NCBI GenBank assembly: GCA_023389275.1
Contig: JAEWEN010000027.1
Location: 1 to 12,441 of the forward strand
Length of the DNA: 12,441 nt
Direction: 5' to 3'
DNA from: Bacillota bacterium
Lineage (GTDB): Bacteria; Bacillota; Clostridia; Clostridiales; Caloramatoraceae
The notes beneath the pieces were generated by a model. It did no database searches. It had not been told where the DNA came from and saw nothing but the letters and a program-made list of their open reading frames with translations. The position numbers and the translations under genes are program-made. Below, one piece after another: positions 1 through 7,541 of this stretch. The first letter of the stretch is position 1, and every line of letters starts with the position of its first letter.

Positions 1-1
1 A

Positions 2-124
2 GAAGATATAAAAAGATTAGGAAATAATAAAATAGATGTAACTATAGGAAGTGCCTTAGATATTTTTGGGGGAAATTTATCTTACATAGAAGTTGTAAAA
101 TACTTTGAAAATCTTAATAGTTAA
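2..124 (+). CDS. hisA: HisA C-terminus, eukaryotic-type (partial, 5' end outside window)
   Basis: Only the last 40 codons are present, ending in TAA. The visible peptide contains KIDVTIGSALDIFGGNLSY. From memory this closely matches the C-terminus of the eukaryotic type of phosphoribosylformimino-5-aminoimidazole carboxamide ribotide isomerase (yeast HIS6, plant HISN3, which end in a GSxLDxFGGNL segment). It does not resemble the usual bacterial HisA C-terminus. The enzyme opens the ribose of ProFAR to PRFAR in histidine biosynthesis, in the cytosol, using a TIM barrel; the glycines seen here belong to the phosphate-binding end of that barrel. No obvious terminator follows within the 73 bases before the next gene. 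The family call rests on a short tail, so it is fairly but not completely secure. Confidence 0.75.
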   Translation, partial: EDIKRLGNNKIDVTIGSALDIFGGNLSYIEVVKYFENLNS

Positions 125-160
125 GTGAAGAAGGTGCAGTTTTTTAGTAAAAATATGATA

Positions 161-181
161 AACTTAAAATAAAAATAAGTT
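161..181. repeat. short inverted repeat in hisA-helicase spacer
   Basis: AACTTA (161-166) and TAAGTT (176-181) are perfect 6-bp inverted arms around a 9-nt A/T loop, just upstream of the helicase ribosome binding site. There is no T-run after it, so it is not a convincing terminator. A TATGAT at 154-159 could be a -10 box, but no -35 is recognisable at the right distance. The rest of the 125-197 spacer shows nothing else. Confidence 0.25.
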
Positions 182-197
182 AAAAGGAAAAAGATTT

Positions 198-2621
198 ATG
201 AATGCAAATTGTATAACAGGTTACACAGATTATTTATATAATAGAATACAACAAAGTATACGAACTGCTACATCTATAGATATAATAGTGTCTTTTTTAA
301 TGGAAAGTGGAGTAAAGTTAATTCAAAAGGATTTAGAGGAAATAAAGAATAAAAATGTACCAATAAGAGTATTAACGGGAAACTATTTAAATATAACACA
401 GCCATCAGCCCTATATTTACTTAAGGACATACTAGGAGATAAAGTTGATTTAAGGTTCTATAATGACACTTCAAGAAGTTTTCATACAAAAGCATATATT
501 TTTGAGGAAGGTAATGAAGGAGAAATTTTCATAGGATCTTCAAATCTTTCAAAGTCAGCATGGACAAGTGGCATCGAGTGGAACTATAGAATAAGTAAAA
601 ATAATAATATTGAAGATTTTATTTATTTTAAAAATATGTTTGAAGACTTGTTTTTAAATCATTCTATAATAGTAAATGAAAAAGAATTAGAAGCTTATTC
701 AAAAACATGGAAAAGACCAAAAATATATTTAAATCCTCATATAAAGTCGGAGGATGAAAGTGATTTAAGCAGGGGAGAAGTAAAAAGTTTATTTGAACCA
801 AGGGGAGCACAAATAGAGGCTTTATATCAGCTTAAAAAAACAAGAGAAGATGGAAATGATAAAGGATTAGTTGTAGCTGCTACTGGAATAGGAAAAACAT
901 ATTTAGCTGCATTTGATAGTAGAGAATTTAAAAAGGTATTGTTTGTTGCGCATAGAGAAGAAATATTAAACCAAGCTTATGAAAGTTTTAAAAATGTAAG
1001 AAATAGTGATAGTATGGGATTTTTTATGAACTCTATTAAACATATAAACAAGGATATAGTATTTGCATCGGTACAAAGTCTTGGTAAAGTAGAGTATTTA
1101 AATGATAACTACTTTGATAAAAATTATTTTGATTATATAGTAGTAGATGAGTTTCACCATGCTGTATCAAAAAACTATCAAAATATAATTAATTATTTTA
1201 AACCTAAGTTTATGCTTGGTTTAACAGCAACTCCAGAAAGACTTGATAATAAAGATGTATTTAGTATATGTGATTATAATATTGTGTATGAAATTAATTT
1301 AAAAAGTGCTATAGATAAAGGATGGTTAGTACCATTTAGATATTATGGTATTTATGATGAAAGTGTAGATTATAGTAATATAGAATACAAAAATGGAAAG
1401 TATAATACTCAGGAACTAGAGGAATCTTTAAGTATAAATAAAAGAGCGGAATTAATACTTAAACACTATAAAAAATATAAATCATCTAAAGCTTTAGGGT
1501 TTTGCACAAGCAAAGCCCATGCAGAGTTTATGGCTAAGTATTTTAATAAAAATAATATAAAATCCTGTGCTGTGTATAGTGGAAATAATGGAGAATATAG
1601 TGAAGATAGAAATGTAGCTTTAGAAAAATTAAAAAACAATGATATATCGGTTATATTTTCAGTTGATATGTTTAATGAAGGACTTGATATAAAGTCAATA
1701 GATATGGTTATGTTTTTGAGACCTACAGAAAGTCCTACTATTTTTCTTCAGCAGTTAGGCAGAGGACTTAGAAGAGATAAAAATAAAAGGTATTTAAATG
1801 TATTAGATTTTATAGGAAATTATAAAAAAGCTAATTTAGTGCCTTATCTTTTAACAGGAAATAATGTATTAAAGGAAAAGACGGCTCAATTAATACCAAG
1901 TGAAGAGGACTACCCAGAGGATTGTTTTATAGATTTTGATTTTAGAATTGTAGATATATTTGAGAAAATGAGAAAAGCTAATCAGAAAATAGAAGATATA
2001 TTAAAAGAAGAATATATTAAAATAAAGGAAGATTTAAAGCATATTCCATTAAGAACCGAGTTTTTTACTTATATAGATAATGATTTATACAATAATATAA
2101 AGAAAAAGCCGAAGATTAATCCTTTTAGAGATTATGTAAAGTTTTTAAAAAGTATTAATGAAATTAGTGAAAATGAAATTAATTTAATAGATACTTTAGC
2201 ACATGATTTTATAAGATTTATTGAAACTACAAGTATGAGTAAAACTTATAAAATACCTGTGTTATTAGCATTTTATAATAATGGAAATATGAAGTTAAAA
2301 ATAAATGATGATGATTTATACAAATCATTTAAAGAGTTTTACTCTAAAGGATCTAATAAAGTAGATATGTTAAAAGACAAATCAACTTCGAATTTTATTA
2401 GCTGGGGAAAAAATGAATATGTAGAGTTAGCTAGAAAAAATCCAGTACATTTTCTATGTAAAAGCAGTAGTGAGTTTTTTTATTTAGATGGTGAAGATAT
2501 ATGTTTAAATAAAGATTTAGAAAAATATTTTTGTAATAATGATTTTATGAAAAATGTTAAGGATGCTATAGAGTACAGAACTAAAGAGTACTATAAAAAT
2601 AGATTTGAAAAAAATATATAA
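198..2621 (+). CDS. PLD-nuclease/SF2 helicase fusion protein (DUF3427-like C-terminus)
   Basis: This 807-residue cytosolic protein joins three parts. Residues about 1-165 are a phospholipase-D-type nuclease domain with H96-x-K98 and GSSN (113-116); the usual Asp after the HxK is Glu103 or absent. Residues about 200-550 are a superfamily 2 DExH helicase/translocase: ATGIGKT Walker A (228-234), AHREE motif Ia (251-255), DEFH motif II (317-320), TATPE motif III (343-347), FNEGLDI motif V (492-498) and QQLGRGLRR motif VI (518-526). Residues about 590-807 resemble the DUF3427 region of such helicases. A single HKD motif suggests that two chains pair to form one nuclease site. AAGGA at 184-188 lies 9 nt before the ATG. 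Proteins of this layout are usually annotated as helicases of unknown role; DNA repair or phage defence is inference. The stop codon is in the same frame as the acetyltransferase remnant that follows. Confidence 0.85.
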   Translation: MNANCITGYTDYLYNRIQQSIRTATSIDIIVSFLMESGVKLIQKDLEEIKNKNVPIRVLTGNYLNITQPSALYLLKDILGDKVDLRFYNDTSRSFHTKAYIFEEGNEGEIFIGSSNLSKSAWTSGIEWNYRISKNNNIEDFIYFKNMFEDLFLNHSIIVNEKELEAYSKTWKRPKIYLNPHIKSEDESDLSRGEVKSLFEPRGAQIEALYQLKKTREDGNDKGLVVAATGIGKTYLAAFDSREFKKVLFVAHREEILNQAYESFKNVRNSDSMGFFMNSIKHINKDIVFASVQSLGKVEYLNDNYFDKNYFDYIVVDEFHHAVSKNYQNIINYFKPKFMLGLTATPERLDNKDVFSICDYNIVYEINLKSAIDKGWLVPFRYYGIYDESVDYSNIEYKNGKYNTQELEESLSINKRAELILKHYKKYKSSKALGFCTSKAHAEFMAKYFNKNNIKSCAVYSGNNGEYSEDRNVALEKLKNNDISVIFSVDMFNEGLDIKSIDMVMFLRPTESPTIFLQQLGRGLRRDKNKRYLNVLDFIGNYKKANLVPYLLTGNNVLKEKTAQLIPSEEDYPEDCFIDFDFRIVDIFEKMRKANQKIEDILKEEYIKIKEDLKHIPLRTEFFTYIDNDLYNNIKKKPKINPFRDYVKFLKSINEISENEINLIDTLAHDFIRFIETTSMSKTYKIPVLLAFYNNGNMKLKINDDDLYKSFKEFYSKGSNKVDMLKDKSTSNFISWGKNEYVELARKNPVHFLCKSSSEFFYLDGEDICLNKDLEKYFCNNDFMKNVKDAIEYRTKEYYKNRFEKNI

Positions 2622-2954
2622 ATAACAGGAATATATAATGAAGAAAAAGCAATAGGCTTTGCTATGTATGCCTTATTCGAAAACGAAGGTGAAAATGGGA
2701 GAGTTTGGTTAGATCGGTTTTTAATATCACATGAAAATCAAGGTATGGGATATGGAAAAGCTGGAGTTAGAATTTTACTAGAAAAAATGTATAAAGAATA
2801 TGGATATAGTGATATTTATTTAAGTGTGTATGATAATAATAAAGGAGCTATTGCTTTATATAGTAAAATAGGCTTTAGATTCAATGGAGAAATAGATGCA
2901 AATGGGGAAAAGATAATGGTAATAAATTTAGATATGGAGTGGAAAAATGACTAG
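2622..2954 (+). pseudogene. N-terminally truncated BltD-like GNAT acetyltransferase
   Basis: The frame directly after the helicase TAA reads as the last two thirds of a GNAT N-acetyltransferase. It strongly resembles Bacillus BltD (spermine/spermidine acetyltransferase, about 152 residues): IGFAMYALF, GRVWLDRF, the acetyl-CoA pyrophosphate loop Q-G-M-G-Y-G, IYLSVYDNN, and the ALYSKIGF segment with the probable general-acid tyrosine. Family similarity begins about 14 codons before the first usable ATG (2664), and about 45-50 N-terminal residues have no counterpart. That ATG has no Shine-Dalgarno site. An ATG at 2638 is out of frame and stops after five codons. The remaining 96-residue ORF (2664-2954) would lack the first strand and helices that form the substrate site, so activity is doubtful. 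Its stop overlaps the start of the MATE gene by 8 nt, so its translation may still help express that gene. Confidence 0.75.
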
Positions 2955-4305
2955 GGAAAATATATTTGAAAAAAAATCTATACAGCATTTAATTGTGTTA
3001 TTTTCATTTCCAACAATATGTTCTTTAGTTCTTGAGTCGCTATCTTCTATGATAGATACTGCCTTTGCAGGACATTTAGGAGAGAAAAGTAGTACTGCAC
3101 TATCTGCTATGGGAATTTTAAGTCCTATTTTACTTTTATTAATTGCAGCACAGTTAATATTTGGAGTTTCAACAAGTATAGTTATTTCAAAAAAAATAGG
3201 TGAAAATAATAAAGAAGAAATAAATAATACTTTTAAGATAGGATTTTATGCAAGTTTAATATCTAGTAGTGTAATATCTTTATTTATATTTTTATTTCAA
3301 AATCAATTGCTTAATATTTTAGGAGCAGGTGGTGAGGTTTTATTACTTGCTAAGGATTATTTAAATATAGCAATAATATTTAATATTTTTAGCTCTGTTG
3401 GATATATGCTTCTTAATAATATTAGGGTTTTTGGATATCCTAAAATGGAGATTATAGTAGGGGTTTTATCTACCTTAATACATACTGTATTTAATGTTAT
3501 TTTTACATTTGTTTTTAATATGGGAATTAAGGGAATTGCACTATCTACACTAATTAGTGAGATTTTTTATTTTGGATTTTCTATAATATTTTTAATGAAA
3601 AAAGGGCTTTGGATAAAGAAAAGTAAATTAGGATTTAATGAAGGTAAGAAAATTTTAATTTCTATATTTAAAATTGGATTTGTTCAATTTCTAATGCAGT
3701 CTTTAAATAGTATAAGTGGATTTGTTATTAATAAGGTTTTAATAGCATATGGAAGTATTCTATATATTGGTGCATGGTCTATATGCAGTAATATTAATAT
3801 GGTAATACTACTTCCACTAATAGGGTTGACTCAGGGAGTTCAATCTGTTATTGCATATTTTTATGGAAGTAATGATAAAAAGCGAGAAAATATTATAAAA
3901 GGAAAAACTGTAAAGTATAGTCTTATGTACTCTATAAGCATAACTATATTAGTATATTTATTTGCTGAAAAATTAGTAAAAATATTTACTAATGATGTTA
4001 ACTTAGCTATTTTAGCTATACCAATAATTAAGATAATAGTAATAGCATTTCCTTTTTTAGGGATTATATATACTTTAATTACTTTTATGCAAGTATCAGG
4101 TGAAGAAAGTAGTGCAAGTAGATTAGAACTTATAAGGCAAATAGGTCTTCTTATACCACTTGTTATAATACTTCCTAATATATTTTCAAGATTTAATAAC
4201 TTAAGTATACCACCTCAACTGTCTATCTTTTTAGCTATCCCAATATCTGTGATTTTATTATTATTAATATATTTTAAAAGAATTAAAGGTATATTAAAAC
4301 AATAG
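2947..4305 (+). CDS. MATE family multidrug/organic cation exporter
   Basis: This 452-residue polytopic membrane protein has about 12 hydrophobic segments in two similar halves, the normal size for the multi-antimicrobial extrusion family. N-terminal features are LFSFPTICSLVLESLSSMID and the GHLG turn. The second half carries GLTQGVQSVIAYFYG, the conserved 'G-xx-QG-xx-xx-AY-YG' segment also present in the other MATE gene of this window. Such proteins export cationic compounds using a sodium or proton gradient. GGAG at 2936-2939 precedes the ATG, and the start overlaps the upstream GNAT remnant by 8 nt, indicating translational coupling. A BltD-like acetyltransferase next to an efflux pump recalls the Bacillus subtilis blt-bltD pair, although Blt is an MFS pump, so polyamines or cationic drugs are possible substrates (inference). 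A strong terminator follows. Confidence 0.88.
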   Translation: MTRENIFEKKSIQHLIVLFSFPTICSLVLESLSSMIDTAFAGHLGEKSSTALSAMGILSPILLLLIAAQLIFGVSTSIVISKKIGENNKEEINNTFKIGFYASLISSSVISLFIFLFQNQLLNILGAGGEVLLLAKDYLNIAIIFNIFSSVGYMLLNNIRVFGYPKMEIIVGVLSTLIHTVFNVIFTFVFNMGIKGIALSTLISEIFYFGFSIIFLMKKGLWIKKSKLGFNEGKKILISIFKIGFVQFLMQSLNSISGFVINKVLIAYGSILYIGAWSICSNINMVILLPLIGLTQGVQSVIAYFYGSNDKKRENIIKGKTVKYSLMYSISITILVYLFAEKLVKIFTNDVNLAILAIPIIKIIVIAFPFLGIIYTLITFMQVSGEESSASRLELIRQIGLLIPLVIILPNIFSRFNNLSIPPQLSIFLAIPISVILLLLIYFKRIKGILKQ

Positions 4306-4316
4306 AGGTAGAGATT

Positions 4317-4361
4317 ACACGTATATATTTTAAGAAATTTAAAATATATACGTGTTTTTTT
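4317..4361 (+). terminator. intrinsic terminator after MATE gene
   Basis: A perfect 17-bp stem has arms 4317-4333 and 4339-4355 around a 5-nt loop (GAAAT), followed by a run of seven T (4355-4361). The stem is mostly A/T with a short CACG/CGTG base. It separates the helicase-GNAT-MATE unit from the iron-uptake operon. Confidence 0.92.
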
Positions 4362-4370
4362 ATAAAAATA

Positions 4371-4398
4371 TTGACTAGGATTAGTTTAATGTTATAAT
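4371..4398 (+). promoter_or_regulatory. sigma-A promoter of the iron-siderophore operon
   Basis: TTGACT (4371-4376, one mismatch to TTGACA) and a perfect TATAAT (4393-4398) are separated by 16 bp. The expected transcription start is near 4404-4406, leaving a leader of about 65 nt before the lipoprotein gene. The -35 box begins 10 bp after the upstream terminator. Confidence 0.85.
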
Positions 4399-4415
4399 AA
4401 AAATGTAATTCATAT

Positions 4416-4434
4416 AAGAATGATTATCAGTAAC
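4416..4434. promoter_or_regulatory. Fur box (iron-responsive operator)
   Basis: AAGAATGATTATCAGTAAC matches the classical 19-bp Fur consensus GATAATGATWATCATTATC at 15 of 19 positions, with the central AATGATTATCA intact. It lies about 10-30 bp downstream of the predicted transcription start, so Fur with iron bound would block initiation or early elongation. The downstream iron-uptake genes support the call. The promoter and box are visible; repression by Fur is inferred. Confidence 0.82.
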
Positions 4435-4456
4435 GTTTGGAATATTATACATAAAT

Positions 4457-4462
4457 AGGAGG
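4457..4462 (+). promoter_or_regulatory. ribosome binding site fixing the GTG start of the lipoprotein gene
   Basis: AGGAGG lies 7 nt before GTG at 4470. The ATG at 4463 touches the AGGAGG directly and is in another frame, so GTG is the start: it gives a proper lipoprotein signal peptide. Confidence 0.85.
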
Positions 4463-4469
4463 ATGAAAA

Positions 4470-5414
4470 GTGAAAAAAGGAAGTTTAATTGCAGTATTAT
4501 GTTTAGTACTAGCCACTTTCTTTGTTGTTACAGGCTGTTCAGGAAAAAGTAACAATGAAGAAAATACTGCAAAATCAGAAAAAAAAGTAGTGCAAACTGT
4601 AAAAGGTGAAGTAGAAATACCTTCTAACCCTCAAAGAATAGTTGACATATCAGGAAGTAGTGAAGAATTAGTACTTTTAGGATACACTCCAGTAGCTACT
4701 GCAAACGTAGATTCATATAAAACAGATTCAGTTCCATCATATATTCAAGACAAGTTAGGTAGTGCTAAGGTAGTAGGGCACTCAATGATGGATACAATGG
4801 ATATGGAGGCAATACTTGCTGCAAATCCAGATTTAATAATTATGGCACCAAGACAAGAAAAAATATATGACCAATTAAAAGAAATAGCGCCAGTTGTTAT
4901 GTTAGAAGATAAGTCAAATGATTGGGAAGCAAAACTTAAAGATGTTGCTAAATTATTTGATAAAGAAGAAGAAGCTCAGAAATGGTTAGATGAATACTAT
5001 GCAAAAGCAAAGCAAATAGGTGATGAAATTAAAAAAACTAATGGAGAAAAAACTTATTTAACAGTTTTAGCATCATCAGGTCAGTTTATGGTATTTACTG
5101 AAGGTGGTATAGGAACAGTATTAAAAGATGATATGGGATTAGCACAGCCTGCTAATATGCCTAAACAAGATAGTATAACTTTACCTACTGTTACTATGGA
5201 AGGTTTAGCTGAAATAAATGCAGATCATATAATAGTTATTGGAACAGAGTCAGATAAAAAAGATCTTGAGAAAAGCTCTGTTTGGGCTGAAATGAAAGCT
5301 GTAAAAGAAGGAAATGTAACTATATTAGATGCTAGTCCATACTTTAGTCAAGCATATAATCCAATAGGAAGAGAGTTAATATTAGAATCAATAAAAAATG
5401 AACTAACAAAATAA
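4470..5414 (+). CDS. fhuD: iron-siderophore ABC transporter substrate-binding lipoprotein
   Basis: This 314-residue periplasmic-binding-protein type 2 (FhuD/FepB class) lipoprotein captures ferric chelates outside the membrane. A positively charged start (MKKG) and a hydrophobic stretch end in the lipobox V-T-G-C, with lipidated Cys23. The mature part begins with a low-complexity S/N/E/K linker, then VEIPSNPQRIVDISG, typical of the first lobe. The long linking helix falls around residues 155-190 and the second lobe contains GGIGTVLKDDMGL. Length is normal. It begins with GTG under AGGAGG and is the first gene after a Fur-box promoter, followed by two permeases and an ATPase in the same order as the fhuDBGC operon of Clostridioides. 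Hydroxamate substrate is only implied by the name: a catecholate or other ferric chelate is equally possible. Confidence 0.87.
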   Translation: MKKGSLIAVLCLVLATFFVVTGCSGKSNNEENTAKSEKKVVQTVKGEVEIPSNPQRIVDISGSSEELVLLGYTPVATANVDSYKTDSVPSYIQDKLGSAKVVGHSMMDTMDMEAILAANPDLIIMAPRQEKIYDQLKEIAPVVMLEDKSNDWEAKLKDVAKLFDKEEEAQKWLDEYYAKAKQIGDEIKKTNGEKTYLTVLASSGQFMVFTEGGIGTVLKDDMGLAQPANMPKQDSITLPTVTMEGLAEINADHIIVIGTESDKKDLEKSSVWAEMKAVKEGNVTILDASPYFSQAYNPIGRELILESIKNELTK

Positions 5415-5421
5415 TATTGAG

Positions 5422-5464
5422 ATAAATAGTAGGTGAAATTTAAGTGTTATCACCTACTATTTAT
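5422..5464 (+). other. intercistronic stem-loop between lipoprotein and permease genes
   Basis: A perfect 15-bp stem has arms 5422-5436 and 5450-5464 with a 13-nt loop. It contains the GC-richer segment GTAGGTGA/TCACCTAC. No T-run follows (the next bases are GTTTATATAAC), so it is a weak terminator at most. Such structures after binding-protein genes commonly protect the upstream mRNA or reduce read-through, giving more lipoprotein than permease; that role is inferred. Confidence 0.8.
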
Positions 5465-5488
5465 GTTTATATAACTTAAGGAGAGAAG

Positions 5489-6502
5489 ATGAAAAGTTTT
5501 AACAAAAAAACCTTAACTTATTTATTTATGGTAGTTGGAATAATACTTCTTATAGTAGGAATTATAAGCTCTGTTTTACTTGGAGCAAAAGATATAAGCC
5601 TTTCAACAGTTATTCAAAGTATATTTACAGATGGTGATGATATAAATACAAAAATAGTTAGAGATGTTAGAATTCCAAGAGCTATTGCAGCTACACTTGT
5701 AGGTGGATTTTTAGGTGTAGCTGGTGCAATTATGCAAGGTATAACTAGAAATCCAATTGCAGAACCTTCTGTAATGGGTATAACACAAGGTGCCACTTTT
5801 ATGATAGCAGTAGCATTTGTACTTCAAAGAATTTATAAGAGTTTAATAATAGGAAGTTTTTCTCTTATGATGTTTGCTTTTGCAGGAGCTAGTATTAGTG
5901 GTCTTTTAGTTTATTTTATAAGTTCAAGATCAAGAAGAAAAATAGACCCTGTAAAGCTCGCTCTTGCAGGAACAGCACTAGGAACTTTATTAATATCTTT
6001 AGCTATGGGAATAGCAATGTACTTTAATTTATCACAGCAACTTAGCTTTTGGATAGCAGGAGGACTTGTTGGCGTAAAATGGGAAGGAGTAAAGCTTTTA
6101 GCTATAGTAGGAGGAAGTGCTTTAATAGCGGCTATTATTTTATCTCCTAAAATAACTATCTTAAGTCTTGGAGAAGAAGTTGCAATAGGACTTGGACAAA
6201 AAACGAATACAGTAAGATTTATAAGCATTATAATTGTAATATTTTTAACTGGAGCCTCTGTTTCTGTAGCAGGAAATATAGTATTTGTAGGATTAATAGT
6301 TCCTCAAATTGCAAAAGCAATAGTAGGAGCAGATTATAAATATATTGTACCTAGTTCAATGATATTAGGATCAGTACTACTTGTATATAGTGATATTTTA
6401 GCTAGAGTAATTAATCCTCCTTATGAAACACCAATAGGATCTTTAACAGCACTTTTAGGGGTTCCTATGTTTATATACCTTGTTAGAAAGGATTCAAAAT
6501 AG
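5489..6502 (+). CDS. fhuB: iron-siderophore ABC transporter permease, FecCD family (first subunit)
   Basis: This 337-residue integral membrane subunit of the BtuC/FecCD family is rich in hydrophobic helices (typically about 10 in this family). With its partner it forms the channel for ferric-siderophore import. Typical family segments are IRDVRIPR-like RDVRIPRAIAATLVGGFLGVAG near residues 58-79, QGITRNPIAEPSVMGIT (83-99), and the ATPase-coupling stretch GNIVFVGLIVPQIAKAIVG (262-280). AGGAG at 5479-5483 stands 5 nt before the ATG. It is a single-length permease, not the double-length FhuB of enteric bacteria, so it needs the second permease downstream as partner. The gene starts 74 nt after the lipoprotein gene across a stem-loop. 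Confidence 0.88.
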   Translation: MKSFNKKTLTYLFMVVGIILLIVGIISSVLLGAKDISLSTVIQSIFTDGDDINTKIVRDVRIPRAIAATLVGGFLGVAGAIMQGITRNPIAEPSVMGITQGATFMIAVAFVLQRIYKSLIIGSFSLMMFAFAGASISGLLVYFISSRSRRKIDPVKLALAGTALGTLLISLAMGIAMYFNLSQQLSFWIAGGLVGVKWEGVKLLAIVGGSALIAAIILSPKITILSLGEEVAIGLGQKTNTVRFISIIIVIFLTGASVSVAGNIVFVGLIVPQIAKAIVGADYKYIVPSSMILGSVLLVYSDILARVINPPYETPIGSLTALLGVPMFIYLVRKDSK

Positions 6503-6505
6503 GCT

Positions 6506-7513
6506 ATGAAAACAAATAAGAAATTTATTATAGTTATTGGGATTTTATTAGCATTAATATTTACTACGTTTTTAATTAGTTTAAATATAGGATCTTTATC
6601 AATAAGTCCAGAAGATGTTATAAAAACTTTAATTGGAGAAGGGTCTAAAAGTCATGAAATTGCAATATTTAAACTAAGACTTCCAAGAGTTGTAATAGCA
6701 ATACTTGTTGCAACAGCTTTAGCAGTTGCAGGTGCTATTTTGCAAGGAGTTACTAAAAATGATTTAGCTGACTCTGGAATTTTAGGTATTAATTCAGGAG
6801 CAGCATTATTTGTTGTAATATATATTTATTTTATGAATGGAAATGTTTACGATGGTATAAGTAATTTTACCATATTTACTATGCCAATAATTGCACTTTC
6901 AGGAGCAATATTTGGAGCGTTTTTAATTTATATATTAGCCTGGAAAAATGGAATAAATTCATCAAGGCTTTTATTAGTAGGTATAGGTATAAATATAGCA
7001 TTTACATCAATTCTTACAATATTTCAATTAAAATTTACTACTCAAGAATTTAATAGAGTTATGGCTTGGACAAATGGAAGTATATGGGGTGCTAGTTGGA
7101 AATATGTAATAGCAATTCTTCCTTTTGTATTAATAATTACATTAATAGCCATGTATAAATCAAGATATTTAGATACTTTAAATCTAGGTGATGAGGTAGC
7201 AACAGGACTTGGTGTAGAAGTTGAAAAAGAAAGAAGAAAACTTATAGTATATGCAGTAATTTTAGCAGGGGTAGCTACTTCAGTAGCAGGAAGTATAGGA
7301 TTTTTAGGACTAGTTGCTCCACATATAGCTAGAAAATTAGTGGGACCTAAGCATAAAAGGCTAATTCCTACAGCTGCACTTGTTGGAAGTGTAATACTAC
7401 TAGTTTCAGATACTATTGCTAGAAATTTAATTTCTCCTATGGAAGTTCCTGTAGGAATAGTTGTAGCAGTAATAGGTGTTCCATACTTTATTTATTTAAT
7501 GCTTTCACAGTAG
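6506..7513 (+). CDS. fhuG: iron-siderophore ABC transporter permease, FecCD family (second subunit)
   Basis: This 335-residue FecCD permease has an N-terminal hydrophobic helix, LRLPRVVIAILVATALAVAG near residues 57-76, LADSGILGINSGAA (87-100), and the coupling-loop stretch SIGFLGLVAPHIARKLVG (263-280) that contacts the ATPase. It is a distant paralogue of the preceding permease and should form a heterodimer with it. Only 3 nt separate the two genes. The nearest Shine-Dalgarno-like sequences (AAAGGA at 6487-6492, 13 nt away, and an AGG 2 nt away) are poor, so translation is probably coupled to that of the first permease. Confidence 0.88.
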   Translation: MKTNKKFIIVIGILLALIFTTFLISLNIGSLSISPEDVIKTLIGEGSKSHEIAIFKLRLPRVVIAILVATALAVAGAILQGVTKNDLADSGILGINSGAALFVVIYIYFMNGNVYDGISNFTIFTMPIIALSGAIFGAFLIYILAWKNGINSSRLLLVGIGINIAFTSILTIFQLKFTTQEFNRVMAWTNGSIWGASWKYVIAILPFVLIITLIAMYKSRYLDTLNLGDEVATGLGVEVEKERRKLIVYAVILAGVATSVAGSIGFLGLVAPHIARKLVGPKHKRLIPTAALVGSVILLVSDTIARNLISPMEVPVGIVVAVIGVPYFIYLMLSQ

Positions 7514-7541
7514 ATAAAAATAATTTTTAAAGGAGATTATT

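Noticed and set aside
2638..2655. ATG at 2638 as the true start of the acetyltransferase
   Set aside because: It is in another frame and meets TAG after five codons.
5614..6228. Reverse-strand ORFs of 60 and 105 codons inside the first permease gene
   Set aside because: They lie wholly opposite a clear FecCD permease, have no ribosome binding site and encode no recognisable protein; they are shadows of its codon pattern.
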